Virus record (IMG/VR): IMGVR_UViG_3300042090_000646
Coordinates: 1-64,000 of that record
Direction: 5' to 3' (one strand)
Length of the DNA: 64,000 nucleotides
DNA from: a virus
Part shown: positions 32,937 to 41,906 of the stretch, in pieces
Layout: every line of letters starts with the position of its first letter
How positions within the stretch are numbered: the first letter of the stretch is position 1
Position numbers and translations under genes: made by a program
The notes under the pieces: model-generated
Seen by the model: only the letters and a program-made list of their open reading frames with translations
Database searches by the model: none
What the model was told of the DNA's origin: nothing

Positions 32937-34137
32937 TGATGTAGTTGAAGGTCTGATAAGGGGGCATGTTGTTGTGGGCTGTTCCGCCCCCCGTGTTGCG
33001 AGAAACGTTCGCCGCTGCGTCAGGAAGACCTATGCCGTTATAGGTCATGTTTCCGGTGACAGGGAACGGGCCCTGGACATACTGGCCAGTATTGCTTTCC
33101 ACTGTTCCACTGCCACTGATCCAGACTCCATCGATAAGGTGGCTATGGGAAGGCATTTCAGTGGGTGCCAGGGTGTGGGTTGCCTCACCGACATATCCCG
33201 GAGAACCTGCCGTCTGTGCCAACTGGTAAGGTCCGGTCGTGGGGGCCGTGAAACTGGATGCCCCAAGCGGGAACACCCCTTGCATGTTAGGAAGATTGAA
33301 TGTGGTGCTGCCATCGCCAACCCCATAGGAGGTCCCAATGGCGGCGAACAATGCCGCCGTGGCGCCAACCCTAGGGACCGCCGCACCATTGCAGAATAGG
33401 TATCCTGCCGGAAGGGCGCCCCCGGCAAAGGGGAACAAGACCCCCGTAGGTATGGCGGCAATGCCGGAGAGACGTGTATTCAGGTCAACCTGACCGCCCC
33501 TGGCGTTGAATATTTCCTGGAAATAGCCATAGATGGTGGCCCATCGGGCATCCGTGGGGGTCCATGGGATGATCGTAGGCTGGGCACCCCCGGCGGCTGG
33601 GACATAGACGGCGGCCAGGATTACCGGGGCGCCTCCGGTGCCACTGGGGCCCGAATAGGAGGTGGCCGGAGTGGGGACGCCATTGGCGCCGATTGTGGAC
33701 ATGGGCGTGGGAGCCAGGATCCCTGCGGCAGGGGTGCCCTGGACCACCGTGTAGTACGGGTACATGCTAGCGTCCATGGTCCCATTGGGTTGGCCGGAGG
33801 TCATGCATCCGGGGATCAGCGATCCGTCCACCCATTGGTGGCAGCCCACGAGAAGGTCGATACGGGGATTACTGGCGTTGGCGGCGGCGATTGTGAAGGT
33901 GAGAGGGGCATCCTCCTGAATGGTCATCCGCCCTTGGCCCTCGCTGCCGACCTCGCGCCAGACGATCAGGTCCCGGTCACCGCCAGGGTTGAGAGATACG
34001 GTCCAGGGCCCGCTGCCAGAGAGTGGTGATATGGAGGGGGTGCCCATCTCGAAGACGCCGGCCGGGAGGGCTACCGCATGATGGACAGAGCTGTCAGTGA
34101 TGACCTCTCCAAATTGGACGCTGACTCTGGTGGCCAT
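32926..34137 (-). CDS. Tail fibre/collar protein
   Basis: 403 aa. The C-terminal part is a phage tail-collar domain: GAALPAG-type IPTGVLFPFAGGALPAGYLF, GDGSTTFNLPNMQGVFPLG, APTEMPSHSHLIDGVW and a terminal MPPYQTFNYIIKT. The N-terminal ~200 residues are beta-rich (WTVSLNPGGDRDLIVWREVG), likely attaching the trimer to the baseplate. It would bind the host surface. It is the last gene of an inverted three-gene module, opposite in strand to the rest of the tail genes. Confidence 0.8.
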   Translation of the reverse strand: MATRVSVQFGEVITDSSVHHAVALPAGVFEMGTPSISPLSGSGPWTVSLNPGGDRDLIVWREVGSEGQGRMTIQEDAPLTFTIAAANASNPRIDLLVGCHQWVDGSLIPGCMTSGQPNGTMDASMYPYYTVVQGTPAAGILAPTPMSTIGANGVPTPATSYSGPSGTGGAPVILAAVYVPAAGGAQPTIIPWTPTDARWATIYGYFQEIFNARGGQVDLNTRLSGIAAIPTGVLFPFAGGALPAGYLFCNGAAVPRVGATAALFAAIGTSYGVGDGSTTFNLPNMQGVFPLGASSFTAPTTGPYQLAQTAGSPGYVGEATHTLAPTEMPSHSHLIDGVWISGSGTVESNTGQYVQGPFPVTGNMTYNGIGLPDAAANVSRNTGGGTAHNNMPPYQTFNYIIKT

Positions 34138-34149
34138 GGTGACTCCCTG

Positions 34150-35004
34150 CTACAAGGTCTGATTGGGGTAATCGTTCCGCTCTGCCACCTGGAGCGAGCT
34201 TTGGACGGTCACGGTGAGGTTGGCCGTCACCAGGAAGGCGGGAATCTCAAGGGTCTCGAAATCCTCGCTCTCCTTGTAGGTTGCGACCGGGTCCGCCCAG
34301 CCAATGGCACGGGCCGCATCAAGCACCACCTCCATGGCGCCCCCGAGCCATGCGCCCAGGGCTGACCGTTCCTCAGGGGTGGCACACCACGCGACGATGG
34401 AGAGCTGGAGCGTCCAGAGCTTGCCCTTGGTGAGGCTGGTTTGGAAGTTGCCGCCCATGACTCCCTGCATCATGTTGCCGATGAAGGTGGAACATGGGTT
34501 CAGGCCGTCAACCTGGACATTGATGGCGGGCCAAGCGTGGGTGTCGCGGGGGAAGGCACGGGTCACCCGGACAACCTTGGACGGGAGAGGCTGGATGGTC
34601 GTGGCGACGTCCTGGATCCGGGCCACCACCCAATCGGCGTCCCAAGGGAACTCCCATGAGAAGGCGGCCTGGAGGTTGAACCCGGAGAGGCTGACTCCGG
34701 TGTCCCAGACCCCGGAGGTTTTGGTGAAAACGGTCAGGACCAGGCCGGCGGTCATTGGCGCCCCGAAGAACCCTGCCTGGGTTGTTCCGCCGGTCGGCTC
34801 GTCGCCCCAGGGCGGCGCTGCGAAGGTGGGAAGGGGGAGCGGAACTTGGACCAGGGCCGGGTTGGGGTCGTTGTAGGCGATGGCCGCGTCTGGGCCGACA
34901 AAGGCGGTGATGGCCTGGACCATGGCCGGGAGCAGAACCTCCACGATCCCGGCGCCGCCGATGGCGAGGGGAGTAAGGGTGATGGCGGAGGCTGGAAGGC
35001 TCAT
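34150..35004 (-). CDS. Baseplate/fibre-module hypothetical protein, 284 aa
   Basis: Start overlaps the upstream stop (ATGA). The protein is beta-rich with aromatic and proline content (LVQVPLPLPTFAAPPWGDEP, GFNLQAAFSWEFPWDADWVV), ending in a long strand (FLVTANLTVTVQSSLQVAER). No family recognised. Co-transcription with the collar protein points to the baseplate rim or fibre attachment. Confidence 0.55.
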   Translation of the reverse strand: MSLPASAITLTPLAIGGAGIVEVLLPAMVQAITAFVGPDAAIAYNDPNPALVQVPLPLPTFAAPPWGDEPTGGTTQAGFFGAPMTAGLVLTVFTKTSGVWDTGVSLSGFNLQAAFSWEFPWDADWVVARIQDVATTIQPLPSKVVRVTRAFPRDTHAWPAINVQVDGLNPCSTFIGNMMQGVMGGNFQTSLTKGKLWTLQLSIVAWCATPEERSALGAWLGGAMEVVLDAARAIGWADPVATYKESEDFETLEIPAFLVTANLTVTVQSSLQVAERNDYPNQTL

Positions 35005-35873
35005 TCATACCCCGCGTCGTTGCTGGCATAGATGTCGAGGCATTGGGTCCCGGCAGCCTTTAGCCGATTGATCATGGCAAGGAGGAAGGCGTTGGTGACG
35101 TGGTTGGGGCCGATGGTTCCGTCGCCATTCCGCGTCAAAGGAATGTTGACGATGAAACAGCCCGCCAGGCTGCCGTTGCCAGAGGAGAAACCAGAAGCAC
35201 GGGCATCGGAGGACGGCGTGAAGTTGGCATTGCCGACCCGAAGGGTTTGGCTGCCTTTCTGGTCGTATCGCTTGTATGTTGCGGAGGCCGCATTCAGCAC
35301 CAGGACATGGGTGCTTGTTCCGTTGAGCCCAAAAAAACAGTCGAGGATCGCCGCCATCCCGAAATTGGTAATCGACGGCCGAGCGATGGTGGAGATCAAC
35401 CGCACAGCGTAGGCTGGGTCAGTCTCCGTGGTCCATACAGGAGGGGTGACGGTTGTGTTCCAGAAACTCCAGCGGGCATTGCCCAAGACGCTGCCCCAGG
35501 CATCCAGGTAAGGTCCGGCGGCCCCGGATGCGGTGGAACTGCCAGTCCCGAGGGTGGCCGGGGGTGGGACCAAAGCCGGTGCGGGGTCCAGGCCGGAGGG
35601 GTCGAAAGCCGTCCAGAGCGCGAATCTAGGGTCTGGGTTGGGCGCAGCGTAGGTCGGGCTGGAGGGCGCCTGAAGAGCGGGGGGGACCTTGGCGTTGACG
35701 CAAGCGGCACCTACGAAGAGTTGTTGCTCCAGCGTGGTCGCCTGTGCGTCCTGCCAGTCTCCAAGGAAGTAACTGGCAGCGGTGAGTCGAGCCAGGGCAA
35801 GCCCCGAGGTTGGTTCCGGAGGCGGAATCAACCGGAGGAGCCTGCTTAGGATCAACTGCTGCCCACTCGCCAT
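35001..35873 (-). CDS. Fibre-module protein, weakly DUF2612-like
   Basis: 290 aa from ATG 35873; TTG/GTG starts up to 35912 are possible and the ribosome site is weak. The sequence runs from a helical start (GQQLILSRLLRLIPPPEPTS) to ETDPAYAVRLISTIARPSIT and FGMAAILDCFFGLNGTSTHV. This order resembles DUF2612 proteins found between baseplate and fibre genes in other myophages. The C-terminus has INRLKAAGTQCLDIY. It leads the inverted module and diverges from the sheath gene. Confidence 0.5.
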   Translation of the reverse strand: MASGQQLILSRLLRLIPPPEPTSGLALARLTAASYFLGDWQDAQATTLEQQLFVGAACVNAKVPPALQAPSSPTYAAPNPDPRFALWTAFDPSGLDPAPALVPPPATLGTGSSTASGAAGPYLDAWGSVLGNARWSFWNTTVTPPVWTTETDPAYAVRLISTIARPSITNFGMAAILDCFFGLNGTSTHVLVLNAASATYKRYDQKGSQTLRVGNANFTPSSDARASGFSSGNGSLAGCFIVNIPLTRNGDGTIGPNHVTNAFLLAMINRLKAAGTQCLDIYASNDAGYE

Positions 35874-36000
35874 GAGCCTTAGCGTCGGGGAGGTGGCCAC
35901 ATGTTGGGCCAAACCCCCAGCAGTAGGTGGCCCCTATCCCTGGGCCTGCGAGTCTGCGCCGGGCGTTACCTGCGAAACCTGGACCATCAACGGAGGCGCT

Positions 36001-37785
36001 ATGCCCGGCAACATTGGTATTACCGTGGGCGGGACCCAGGTCGTGCGCCCCTCAGTGGTCAGCCAGATCAACACCTCCGCCATGGTCCCCACCAGCATCG
36101 GATCACCACAGATTCCTGGTGTGATCGGGGCTTTCGATGGTGGCATTCCCGGAATCGTCTACAACTTCACCAGCTACACCCAGGCGGCTGCCACCCTACG
36201 GGCTGGACAGGCTCTCAGCTACCTGAGTCGAATCTTCAATCCTGGTGGCGGCAAGCCAGGGGCCTCTGAGGTCTATGTGGTCAGGGCGGGCACCCCGACC
36301 CAGTCCACCCTGGTTTCCGGGTGCGGGATTACCTTCACCTCCCAGGACTATGGGATCCATACCAACGGCATCTCCATTACGGTGACCGGGGGATATTCAA
36401 CCCCTTGGACCGTCACTGTCGCTAAGCCTGCCGACAATTACCTGCGGACCTATAACGTCGGCAATGCCCTGACCCTGACTTCCTCTGCTGTGCTTCCGGT
36501 TCTCACCTTCAACCACGCGACCTGCCTCGCCACCATGACGGAGAATGGCGTGACGGTATCGACCCTGGCCTATCCCCCGGGAGCAGGCGTGACGGTCGCG
36601 AACCTGGTGTCATGGATCAGTGCCCGTGCTGGATGGACGGCGGTCCTTGCCCCGGGTGCCGATCCCACCATGCCTGTGCAATACATGGATAACCCGGTGG
36701 CCGGGTTCTCCATCCTCAGCACGGCCACCCAGGTCACTGCCTCCCAGGGTATGGCGATCTATGAAATCAATACCAACGACCAGCAAGTCACTGCATCTCT
36801 GACTACCGGAAGCATCTTCGGAACCCTCTCACCCGAGCCCTCGCTCCCCATGGCGGGAGGCACCGGCAACTCCATGACGGCTCTGGCTGTCAGCGGCGGC
36901 GTGACGGGAGGAGGCGATTGGGGCAATGCCCTGGCGGTCATGGATACCGTGGACTGCGCGGCCCTATTCTTTTGTTCATCTCTGGCTGCGGTCCAGGCCC
37001 TTGGCTACAACGATTGCGTCACGGAGCGGTCAATCACGCGCAAGAAATACCGGATCCTCTATACCGGGTCCGCTCCTGCTGGAGGCGTGACCGAGTCAGT
37101 CAACGTGGCCGCTACCACAGCTGAAGCTCCGCTCCTGGCTGGCCCGGTGGTCTATGCCTGGAATGGAACGGCAGGAATCAACCCCATGTCGGGTCTTACC
37201 GAACAGCTCGGCGGTCTGGGAACCGCGGCCCAGCTCTGCGGCCTGGCCTGCGGATCCGGTCCAGCCCAATCCCTGACAGGGCAATACATTTCCTCTTATG
37301 GGTTGGAATTTCCCAACCCTTCCGATCCCGACATCAACACCCTACTCCTGGCTGGCATTACCCCCATTGCCACCGATCCCACCACCGGCAACGCCGTGGT
37401 TGTCCAGGCGATCACTACCTATCAGGGGGGCTCCAATGTGTCCTTCCGCACCCTCACAGGTCTGCGGGTCCAGGACGCCATCTCGCGGATGTTCAACAGC
37501 ATCCTGACCCCCTTTGTCGGCTATCCCCTTGATCTGGTCACCGGCCAGCTCATCTATAGCGCCGCGCAGAAGGCTCTGGATGCCGCCACTGTTTCCGCTC
37601 AGAACCCGGACGGCTTCCTCACGCCGGGCTTCGTGAATGGCGGGGAAGTTCCCTCATGGACCAACCTGACCGTCACCACCGACGGCCTCCAGACCTGGTT
37701 CCTGGCCGTCCAGGCGCATCCGGTCTGCGAATCCGACTACATCAGCGTCCAGGTCAACCTGACTCCCGTCCCCATCAATTTGTGA
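36001..37785 (+). CDS. Tail sheath protein
   Basis: 594 aa; ATG 36001 has GGAGG 5 bases upstream, so the frame before it is not used. The N-terminus PSVVSQINTSAMVPTSIGSP, then IPGVIGAFDGGIPGIVYNFT, and the loop LSYLSRIFNPGGGKPGASEV are typical of contractile sheath monomers. The C-terminal domain has DAISRMFNSILTPFVGYPLD and ends in the strand YISVQVNLTPVPI. It polymerises round the tube and contracts on infection. The tube gene follows after 8 bases. Confidence 0.8.
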   Translation: MPGNIGITVGGTQVVRPSVVSQINTSAMVPTSIGSPQIPGVIGAFDGGIPGIVYNFTSYTQAAATLRAGQALSYLSRIFNPGGGKPGASEVYVVRAGTPTQSTLVSGCGITFTSQDYGIHTNGISITVTGGYSTPWTVTVAKPADNYLRTYNVGNALTLTSSAVLPVLTFNHATCLATMTENGVTVSTLAYPPGAGVTVANLVSWISARAGWTAVLAPGADPTMPVQYMDNPVAGFSILSTATQVTASQGMAIYEINTNDQQVTASLTTGSIFGTLSPEPSLPMAGGTGNSMTALAVSGGVTGGGDWGNALAVMDTVDCAALFFCSSLAAVQALGYNDCVTERSITRKKYRILYTGSAPAGGVTESVNVAATTAEAPLLAGPVVYAWNGTAGINPMSGLTEQLGGLGTAAQLCGLACGSGPAQSLTGQYISSYGLEFPNPSDPDINTLLLAGITPIATDPTTGNAVVVQAITTYQGGSNVSFRTLTGLRVQDAISRMFNSILTPFVGYPLDLVTGQLIYSAAQKALDAATVSAQNPDGFLTPGFVNGGEVPSWTNLTVTTDGLQTWFLAVQAHPVCESDYISVQVNLTPVPINL

Positions 37786-37793
37786 GGTGACCC

Positions 37794-38210
37794 ATGGCCA
37801 ATCTGGCTACGCAGCAAGTTCTTGGTGGCCATACCGCCCGCATCCTCCTCAATGGAGTGGACGTGGGCTTCTGCCAGGGAGTCACCTGGAACGTGGATGA
37901 TGGCGTCCAGGAAGTTTTTGTGCTCGGTTCCGTCGAGGCCCAGGAACACCAGCAGACCCACTATTCCGTCAGCGGGGAGATTAATCGTTACTATATCCGC
38001 TCCAACATTGCCGACAGTTCCGCCCTTGGCGCCAGGACGGCTGCTGACCTGATCCGCACCGGAACCTTCGACCTACAGGTCGTGGACTCCACCAGCGGCC
38101 AGACTGTCGTCACGCTGGAGAGCTGCACCCTGGGGTCTCAGGGCAGCGGGATGCAGGCTGGATCCCTGGTCTCCCAGCGGTATTCCTTCCGCGCCCTTAA
38201 GACGAGGTAA
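37794..38210 (+). CDS. Tail tube protein
   Basis: 138 aa; GAGGTG precedes the start. A small beta-barrel protein: ARILLNGVDVGFCQGVTWNV, FVLGSVEAQEHQQTHYSVSG, and the C-terminal GSLVSQRYSFRALKTR. Size, beta content and location directly after the sheath gene fit the inner tube subunit. Confidence 0.75.
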   Translation: MANLATQQVLGGHTARILLNGVDVGFCQGVTWNVDDGVQEVFVLGSVEAQEHQQTHYSVSGEINRYYIRSNIADSSALGARTAADLIRTGTFDLQVVDSTSGQTVVTLESCTLGSQGSGMQAGSLVSQRYSFRALKTR

Positions 38211-38213
38211 TCC

Positions 38214-38621
38214 ATGGAAGAGATCACCGATCCCATCCTCCGCGAGGCCGCCGGCCTGGAACCCCTCCTGGCCGGAGTGGCCAAGGTGGGCGACAAGGAC
38301 CTCGTCAAGGCTCCCCGCTTCGAGTCGGACTTCGCCAGCCCTGCCTTCCCGCACCTCGACGGGCGGGTGACAATGCGCTATGCCAATGTGGGAGACACCC
38401 TGGCTATTGAGGCTCTGTCTCTCAACGGGGGGCGGTTCGCTGAGGCCATCGCCACGCTCCAGGTATGCATCGAGATCGCCCCGGCCTCCTGGTATCGGGC
38501 TTCTGTGGGAGGGGGGGTTCCCGTCCTGGATCTGTCCAAGATCCAGGACGCCGAAGCCCTGGTCGATCTCTACCAGGCATACTCCGGCTGGAGGGCCACC
38601 TTTCGACGCGGCGGTAAGTAG
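38214..38621 (+). CDS. Tail assembly chaperone, short form
   Basis: 135 aa with GAGGTAATCC before ATG. Helical start (EEITDPILREAAGLEPLLAG), central strands (RVTMRYANVGDTLAIEALSL) and GVPVLDLSKIQDAEALVDLY near the end. Position between the tube and tape-measure genes and length near 135 aa match lambda-G-type chaperones, which bind the tape measure. The stop (TAG 38619) is immediately followed by a second open frame, suggesting a recoded long form. Confidence 0.65.
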   Translation: MEEITDPILREAAGLEPLLAGVAKVGDKDLVKAPRFESDFASPAFPHLDGRVTMRYANVGDTLAIEALSLNGGRFAEAIATLQVCIEIAPASWYRASVGGGVPVLDLSKIQDAEALVDLYQAYSGWRATFRRGGK

Positions 38622-38871
38622 GCTGATCTGGGACGAGCCATCCCCCCGCCTCCGAATGCTGTGGGAGGGCTCCAGGGCCCTGGGCCTTCACCCGTGGCAC
38701 CGGGAAACCCTTTCATTGGCCCCGCACCAGCTCTGGTGGGCCATGGTGCAGGCCCGCGAGGAGAAGGGGCTTGACCCCCGTCGGAAGCATAAGGAAGCCG
38801 TGGCTGACGCCAAGGACAAAGCGGTAGGCGGACTTCTCGCCTGGGCCGACACCCATATCTCCAGGAGGTGA
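38620..38871 (+). CDS. Downstream frame of the tail assembly chaperone, probable frameshift extension
   Basis: Codes for ~83 aa beginning RLIWDEPSPRLRMLWEGSRA and continuing PHQLWWAMVQAREEKGLDPR. It has no ribosome binding site; the only in-frame ATG (38656) is unsupported. It is +1 (or -2) relative to the short form and ends just before the next start, so a shift near GGT-AAG-TAG would give a ~218-aa fusion, as in G/GT pairs. The slip site is not certain: G-runs at 38427-38432 and 38508-38516 are alternatives but would replace much of the short form's C-terminus. Confidence 0.55.
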   Translation, partial: RLIWDEPSPRLRMLWEGSRALGLHPWHRETLSLAPHQLWWAMVQAREEKGLDPRRKHKEAVADAKDKAVGGLLAWADTHISRR

Positions 38872-38873
38872 CC

Positions 38874-39491
38874 ATGTTCGATGCCCTGGCCTTCGACCAA
38901 CTTCTGGGTACTGCCGATTCTGGTTCTAGGCTTCGATGGGCTCAGGCCAGGCGGTGTGTGTGCTTCGACCAGGACGGTGGCACCAACCCATCCTGTCCGG
39001 TATGCAACGGCAATGCCTATGTCTGGGATAGTTGGAGCAAGGAATTCCGAGCCGGAGTCCTCGGGTTGACGGGTAGGCAGATTGAGAACATTTCTCAGCG
39101 TTTCGGGCCTGCTGCGGTGGGGGATGCCACTATCTCCCTGCCTCACACCTGTCCCCCATACCACACGGTCACCCAGCGCGACCGTTTCGTGGCCCTGGAC
39201 GCCACCGACACTGCCGAATGGAGCATAGTCCCCGGTGTGATTCTGACCCTTCCCTTCCAGGCAGTTCTGCTTGAGGCGCGGGTGATGTCCCTCGACGGCC
39301 TCTCGATTATCCCGGCTCCGGTCCCAGTGGCCGATGCCAACTCCCGCATTTCGGTCACCCAGGCTACCGTGGTCCGACTCCGGGCTCCCCGGCGCTACGA
39401 GGTGATCTTCGACCTTTCCCAGACGCGGGCCATCATGCCAGGGCTGCCCCGAAAGATGATGCTGAAGCTGGTCGATCTGAGTTTGAGGTGA
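38874..39491 (+). CDS. Tail-region protein with DnaJ-like zinc motif, 205 aa
   Basis: AGGAGG just upstream of ATG 38874. Residues ~20-60 hold a CxC and CPVC arrangement, RRCVCFDQDGGTNPSCPVCN, as in small zinc-binding head-tail proteins. The rest is strand-rich (TLPFQAVLLEARVMSLDGLS, VVRLRAPRRYEVIFDLS). Between chaperone and tape measure. Probably a tail-assembly or completion factor; no family name is certain. Confidence 0.6.
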   Translation: MFDALAFDQLLGTADSGSRLRWAQARRCVCFDQDGGTNPSCPVCNGNAYVWDSWSKEFRAGVLGLTGRQIENISQRFGPAAVGDATISLPHTCPPYHTVTQRDRFVALDATDTAEWSIVPGVILTLPFQAVLLEARVMSLDGLSIIPAPVPVADANSRISVTQATVVRLRAPRRYEVIFDLSQTRAIMPGLPRKMMLKLVDLSLR

Positions 39492-39494
39492 GCC

Positions 39495-41291
39495 ATGGGT
39501 GAATTCGTAAGAGATCTGAACGTCATGCTCCACATGGACGCCGATGTCTCGGAGGCCGAGAAAAAGGTCAAGGGTCTCCAGCAGCAAGCCAACCAGGGGC
39601 CTCTCACCTCGGCCTTGGGTGGCCTGGGGAATACAGCCACGAATGGAGGCGCCGGAGGCATGACCCAGGAATTGGCCAATGGCCAGATGCGGGATATGTT
39701 CCGGGACCTGATTAAGACCATGAGTGAGTTATCTAGCTCCATCAAGGGCAGGACGGCGAGCGGCGGCGGTGGTGGAGGGACAGGTCCAGAGGTGGAACCA
39801 TCTGGGCCATCCGGCCCGATTGGCGACCTTGGGCTTCCGGGATTGACGGGGAGGAAACAGCTCCAGGGATGGGAAGTCCAGCGCATGATCAACAATCCAG
39901 CGGGTTCCCTCTGGGGAATGGCAAATGCGGGCTGGATGGCCAAGGCCGGACGCTTGGCCATGGGCGAAGCAGGAGAAGGACTTGCCGGGCTTGGCTTGTT
40001 AGGGAGTGCCGCTGTAGCAGGAGGAGCCCTGGTCGGGGGACTGAAGATCGGCGACATGGTCAACCATGGAACTCTGTCGTCGGGGGAAATAGAGGTCCAA
40101 AAGAGGCTGCGGGACGCATCGCTTTCTGCCTCGGTGGGGCTGGACTTCCGTGGCCTAACCTTCAGCGATGACCGACTTCACCCTGGGTCCGGACTCGGCA
40201 CCGACTTCAACTACGAATATGCCCGTAATGGCCTCCAGGGGCTTGGCGTTCATCTCGGCGACATGGCGGATTCCGACCGAAACGGGATGCCTGGATTCAT
40301 GTCGAACATGGGCAGATGGTCGAATCGCATGGGCGTTTCCCAAGAAGGCGCAGCCGGTTTCATGGGACAGCTATGGGCCTCGGGGGCGGGTCCCAAAACC
40401 CTTGAAGGAGGCAATGCCCTCCTGAAAAATATTGAAGAGGCCATTAAGGTTGGGCATAGGATCGGGATTTCTGGCAATGAGACGATGCAGTCCGTTGCCG
40501 CGATGCTCCATATGGAGCAATCCAGGACAGGGACAGTATCGGGATCGGCCTTGAGCCATATTCTCAGCATCCAGGGTGGCCTGGGGTCAATGGATAAGCA
40601 TCTTTTCGGCGGCAGCAAATCCAATGATGTCATCGCCGCCGTGGGCACCAATAAGAACAGCATCCAACGGGCCGGGCTGATGGCCTATCTGATGGGAGCT
40701 GGAAAGGGAGAATGGGAAAATTTCAAGCATAGCCCTGCTTTGGATGGCCTAAACCTTACCGACTATGACAAGGCCACTATTATGGCCGATTCGCCAGATG
40801 TGACCAGGACGTATACCGACAGAATGCTCAGGGGTGACTGGAAAAACATGCCTCTCAGTGCTCAATCCTGGCTTTCTGGCTTGAATTCTGTCGACTCGAT
40901 ACAGAAACGATATGGATATATTGCAGGAGCAAGAGGACAGTTTAGGCATCCAGGTGGAGGTAAAGATGACCTTGGATCCAACTTTGATTCAGAACAGGCT
41001 GCTAGCGAGAACCTTACGGCATTTGGAGGTCAGGTGAAGGAGTATGCTGGATCCGGGGCCAGCACTGAACGACTTATGGGATTACTGCAAGCCGAAGCAG
41101 AAAAATCCAAATTAATCCTAGATGCAAGTATTAATTTCAATAAAGCAGTTCAAAGTTTCGCCAATACTGTAGGAGACTTGGTATTCGGCAGTTTCGTAGA
41201 TAGGGGCAAGGCTTTCTCTGCTATTGCCAATCCAGGAACCACCGTTGCAAATTTGGTAGCAGAGCAAGTGAAGGCGAAGCTGCTTAAATAA
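39495..41291 (+). CDS. Tape measure protein
   Basis: 598 aa, helical, Gly-rich in the first 120 residues. A hydrophobic segment lies near ~170-195 (GLAGLGLLGSAAVAGGALVG), and long helices follow. Its place after the chaperone pair supports the assignment. At about 0.15 nm per residue the tail would be near 90 nm. The last ~130 codons (from ~40,900) are AT-richer and use codons such as TTA, ATA and AGA that are rare elsewhere here. The gene has an upstream GAGGTG site. Confidence 0.7.
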   Translation: MGEFVRDLNVMLHMDADVSEAEKKVKGLQQQANQGPLTSALGGLGNTATNGGAGGMTQELANGQMRDMFRDLIKTMSELSSSIKGRTASGGGGGGTGPEVEPSGPSGPIGDLGLPGLTGRKQLQGWEVQRMINNPAGSLWGMANAGWMAKAGRLAMGEAGEGLAGLGLLGSAAVAGGALVGGLKIGDMVNHGTLSSGEIEVQKRLRDASLSASVGLDFRGLTFSDDRLHPGSGLGTDFNYEYARNGLQGLGVHLGDMADSDRNGMPGFMSNMGRWSNRMGVSQEGAAGFMGQLWASGAGPKTLEGGNALLKNIEEAIKVGHRIGISGNETMQSVAAMLHMEQSRTGTVSGSALSHILSIQGGLGSMDKHLFGGSKSNDVIAAVGTNKNSIQRAGLMAYLMGAGKGEWENFKHSPALDGLNLTDYDKATIMADSPDVTRTYTDRMLRGDWKNMPLSAQSWLSGLNSVDSIQKRYGYIAGARGQFRHPGGGKDDLGSNFDSEQAASENLTAFGGQVKEYAGSGASTERLMGLLQAEAEKSKLILDASINFNKAVQSFANTVGDLVFGSFVDRGKAFSAIANPGTTVANLVAEQVKAKLLK

Positions 41292-41411
41292 GCACATAAA
41301 AAGGTGCAAAACGAGCCGAAAAGGGCAGACCAAGCAATATCGGCCTGATAACCCTTGAGGGGATGCCCTGCTCGACTCTCTGATCCATCAAGGTTGGGGC
41401 TGGAGGGGCCC

Positions 41412-41906
41412 ATGGCCACCATCGAACTGGCAATGCCGTTCCTGAAGAAACACGAGGGGGGATGGTCCAACCGGCGCCAGGACCGAGGTGGACCGACGAT
41501 GGAGGGCCTGACTCTGGCCGTCGCCCAGCGATATGGCATCATGACCGAAGAAGCCCTCCGCAACATCTCCGATGCCGACCTGATGCGGATTTACCGGGAC
41601 GGCTACTGGAAGTTCGACGGGGTCAATGACCAGCGTGTGGCCACCAAGATGTTCGACCTTTGTGTCAACTTCGGGGATGGCACAGAAATCAAGATGATCC
41701 AGGTCATCGTCGGCGTGAGCGCGGACGGTGTCTATGGCCCCGCGACCGAAGCTGCAATCAACGCCATGGATCCGGACCAGCTTATCCAGGATATCTCTGA
41801 TGCCGCCGTGGCGCGGTATGAGGAGATCGAGGGCCGGAACCCCAACGACGAGGAATTCATGCGCGGCTGGCTAATCCGCGCCAAGGATGTGCCCGATGCC
41901 GCCTGA
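41412..41906 (+). CDS. Endolysin, GH108-type muramidase with PG-binding domain
   Basis: 164 aa from ATG 41412 with GGAGGGG upstream. The N-terminus FLKKHEGGWSNRRQDRGGPT has the Glu-Gly-Gly motif of glycoside hydrolase 108 (E15 the probable acid). It is followed by TMEGLTLAVAQRYGI. The C-terminal part has the peptidoglycan-binding-3 pattern: YWKFDGVNDQRVATKMFDLC, VNFGDG, VGVSADGVYGPATEAAINAM. It would cut the glycan backbone at lysis. No signal peptide, so a holin is expected. Confidence 0.85.
   Translation: MATIELAMPFLKKHEGGWSNRRQDRGGPTMEGLTLAVAQRYGIMTEEALRNISDADLMRIYRDGYWKFDGVNDQRVATKMFDLCVNFGDGTEIKMIQVIVGVSADGVYGPATEAAINAMDPDQLIQDISDAAVARYEEIEGRNPNDEEFMRGWLIRAKDVPDAA

Noticed and set aside
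35782-36000. Upstream part of the sheath reading frame
   Set aside because: ATG 36001 has a GGAGG site and begins the sheath N-terminus; the earlier codons overlap the divergent gene and look non-coding.
38427-38516. G-runs as the main chaperone slip sites
   Set aside because: A shift at these runs would replace the plausible C-terminal half of the short chaperone with shadow-like Ser/Arg/Pro-rich sequence, so the junction at the stop codon is preferred.
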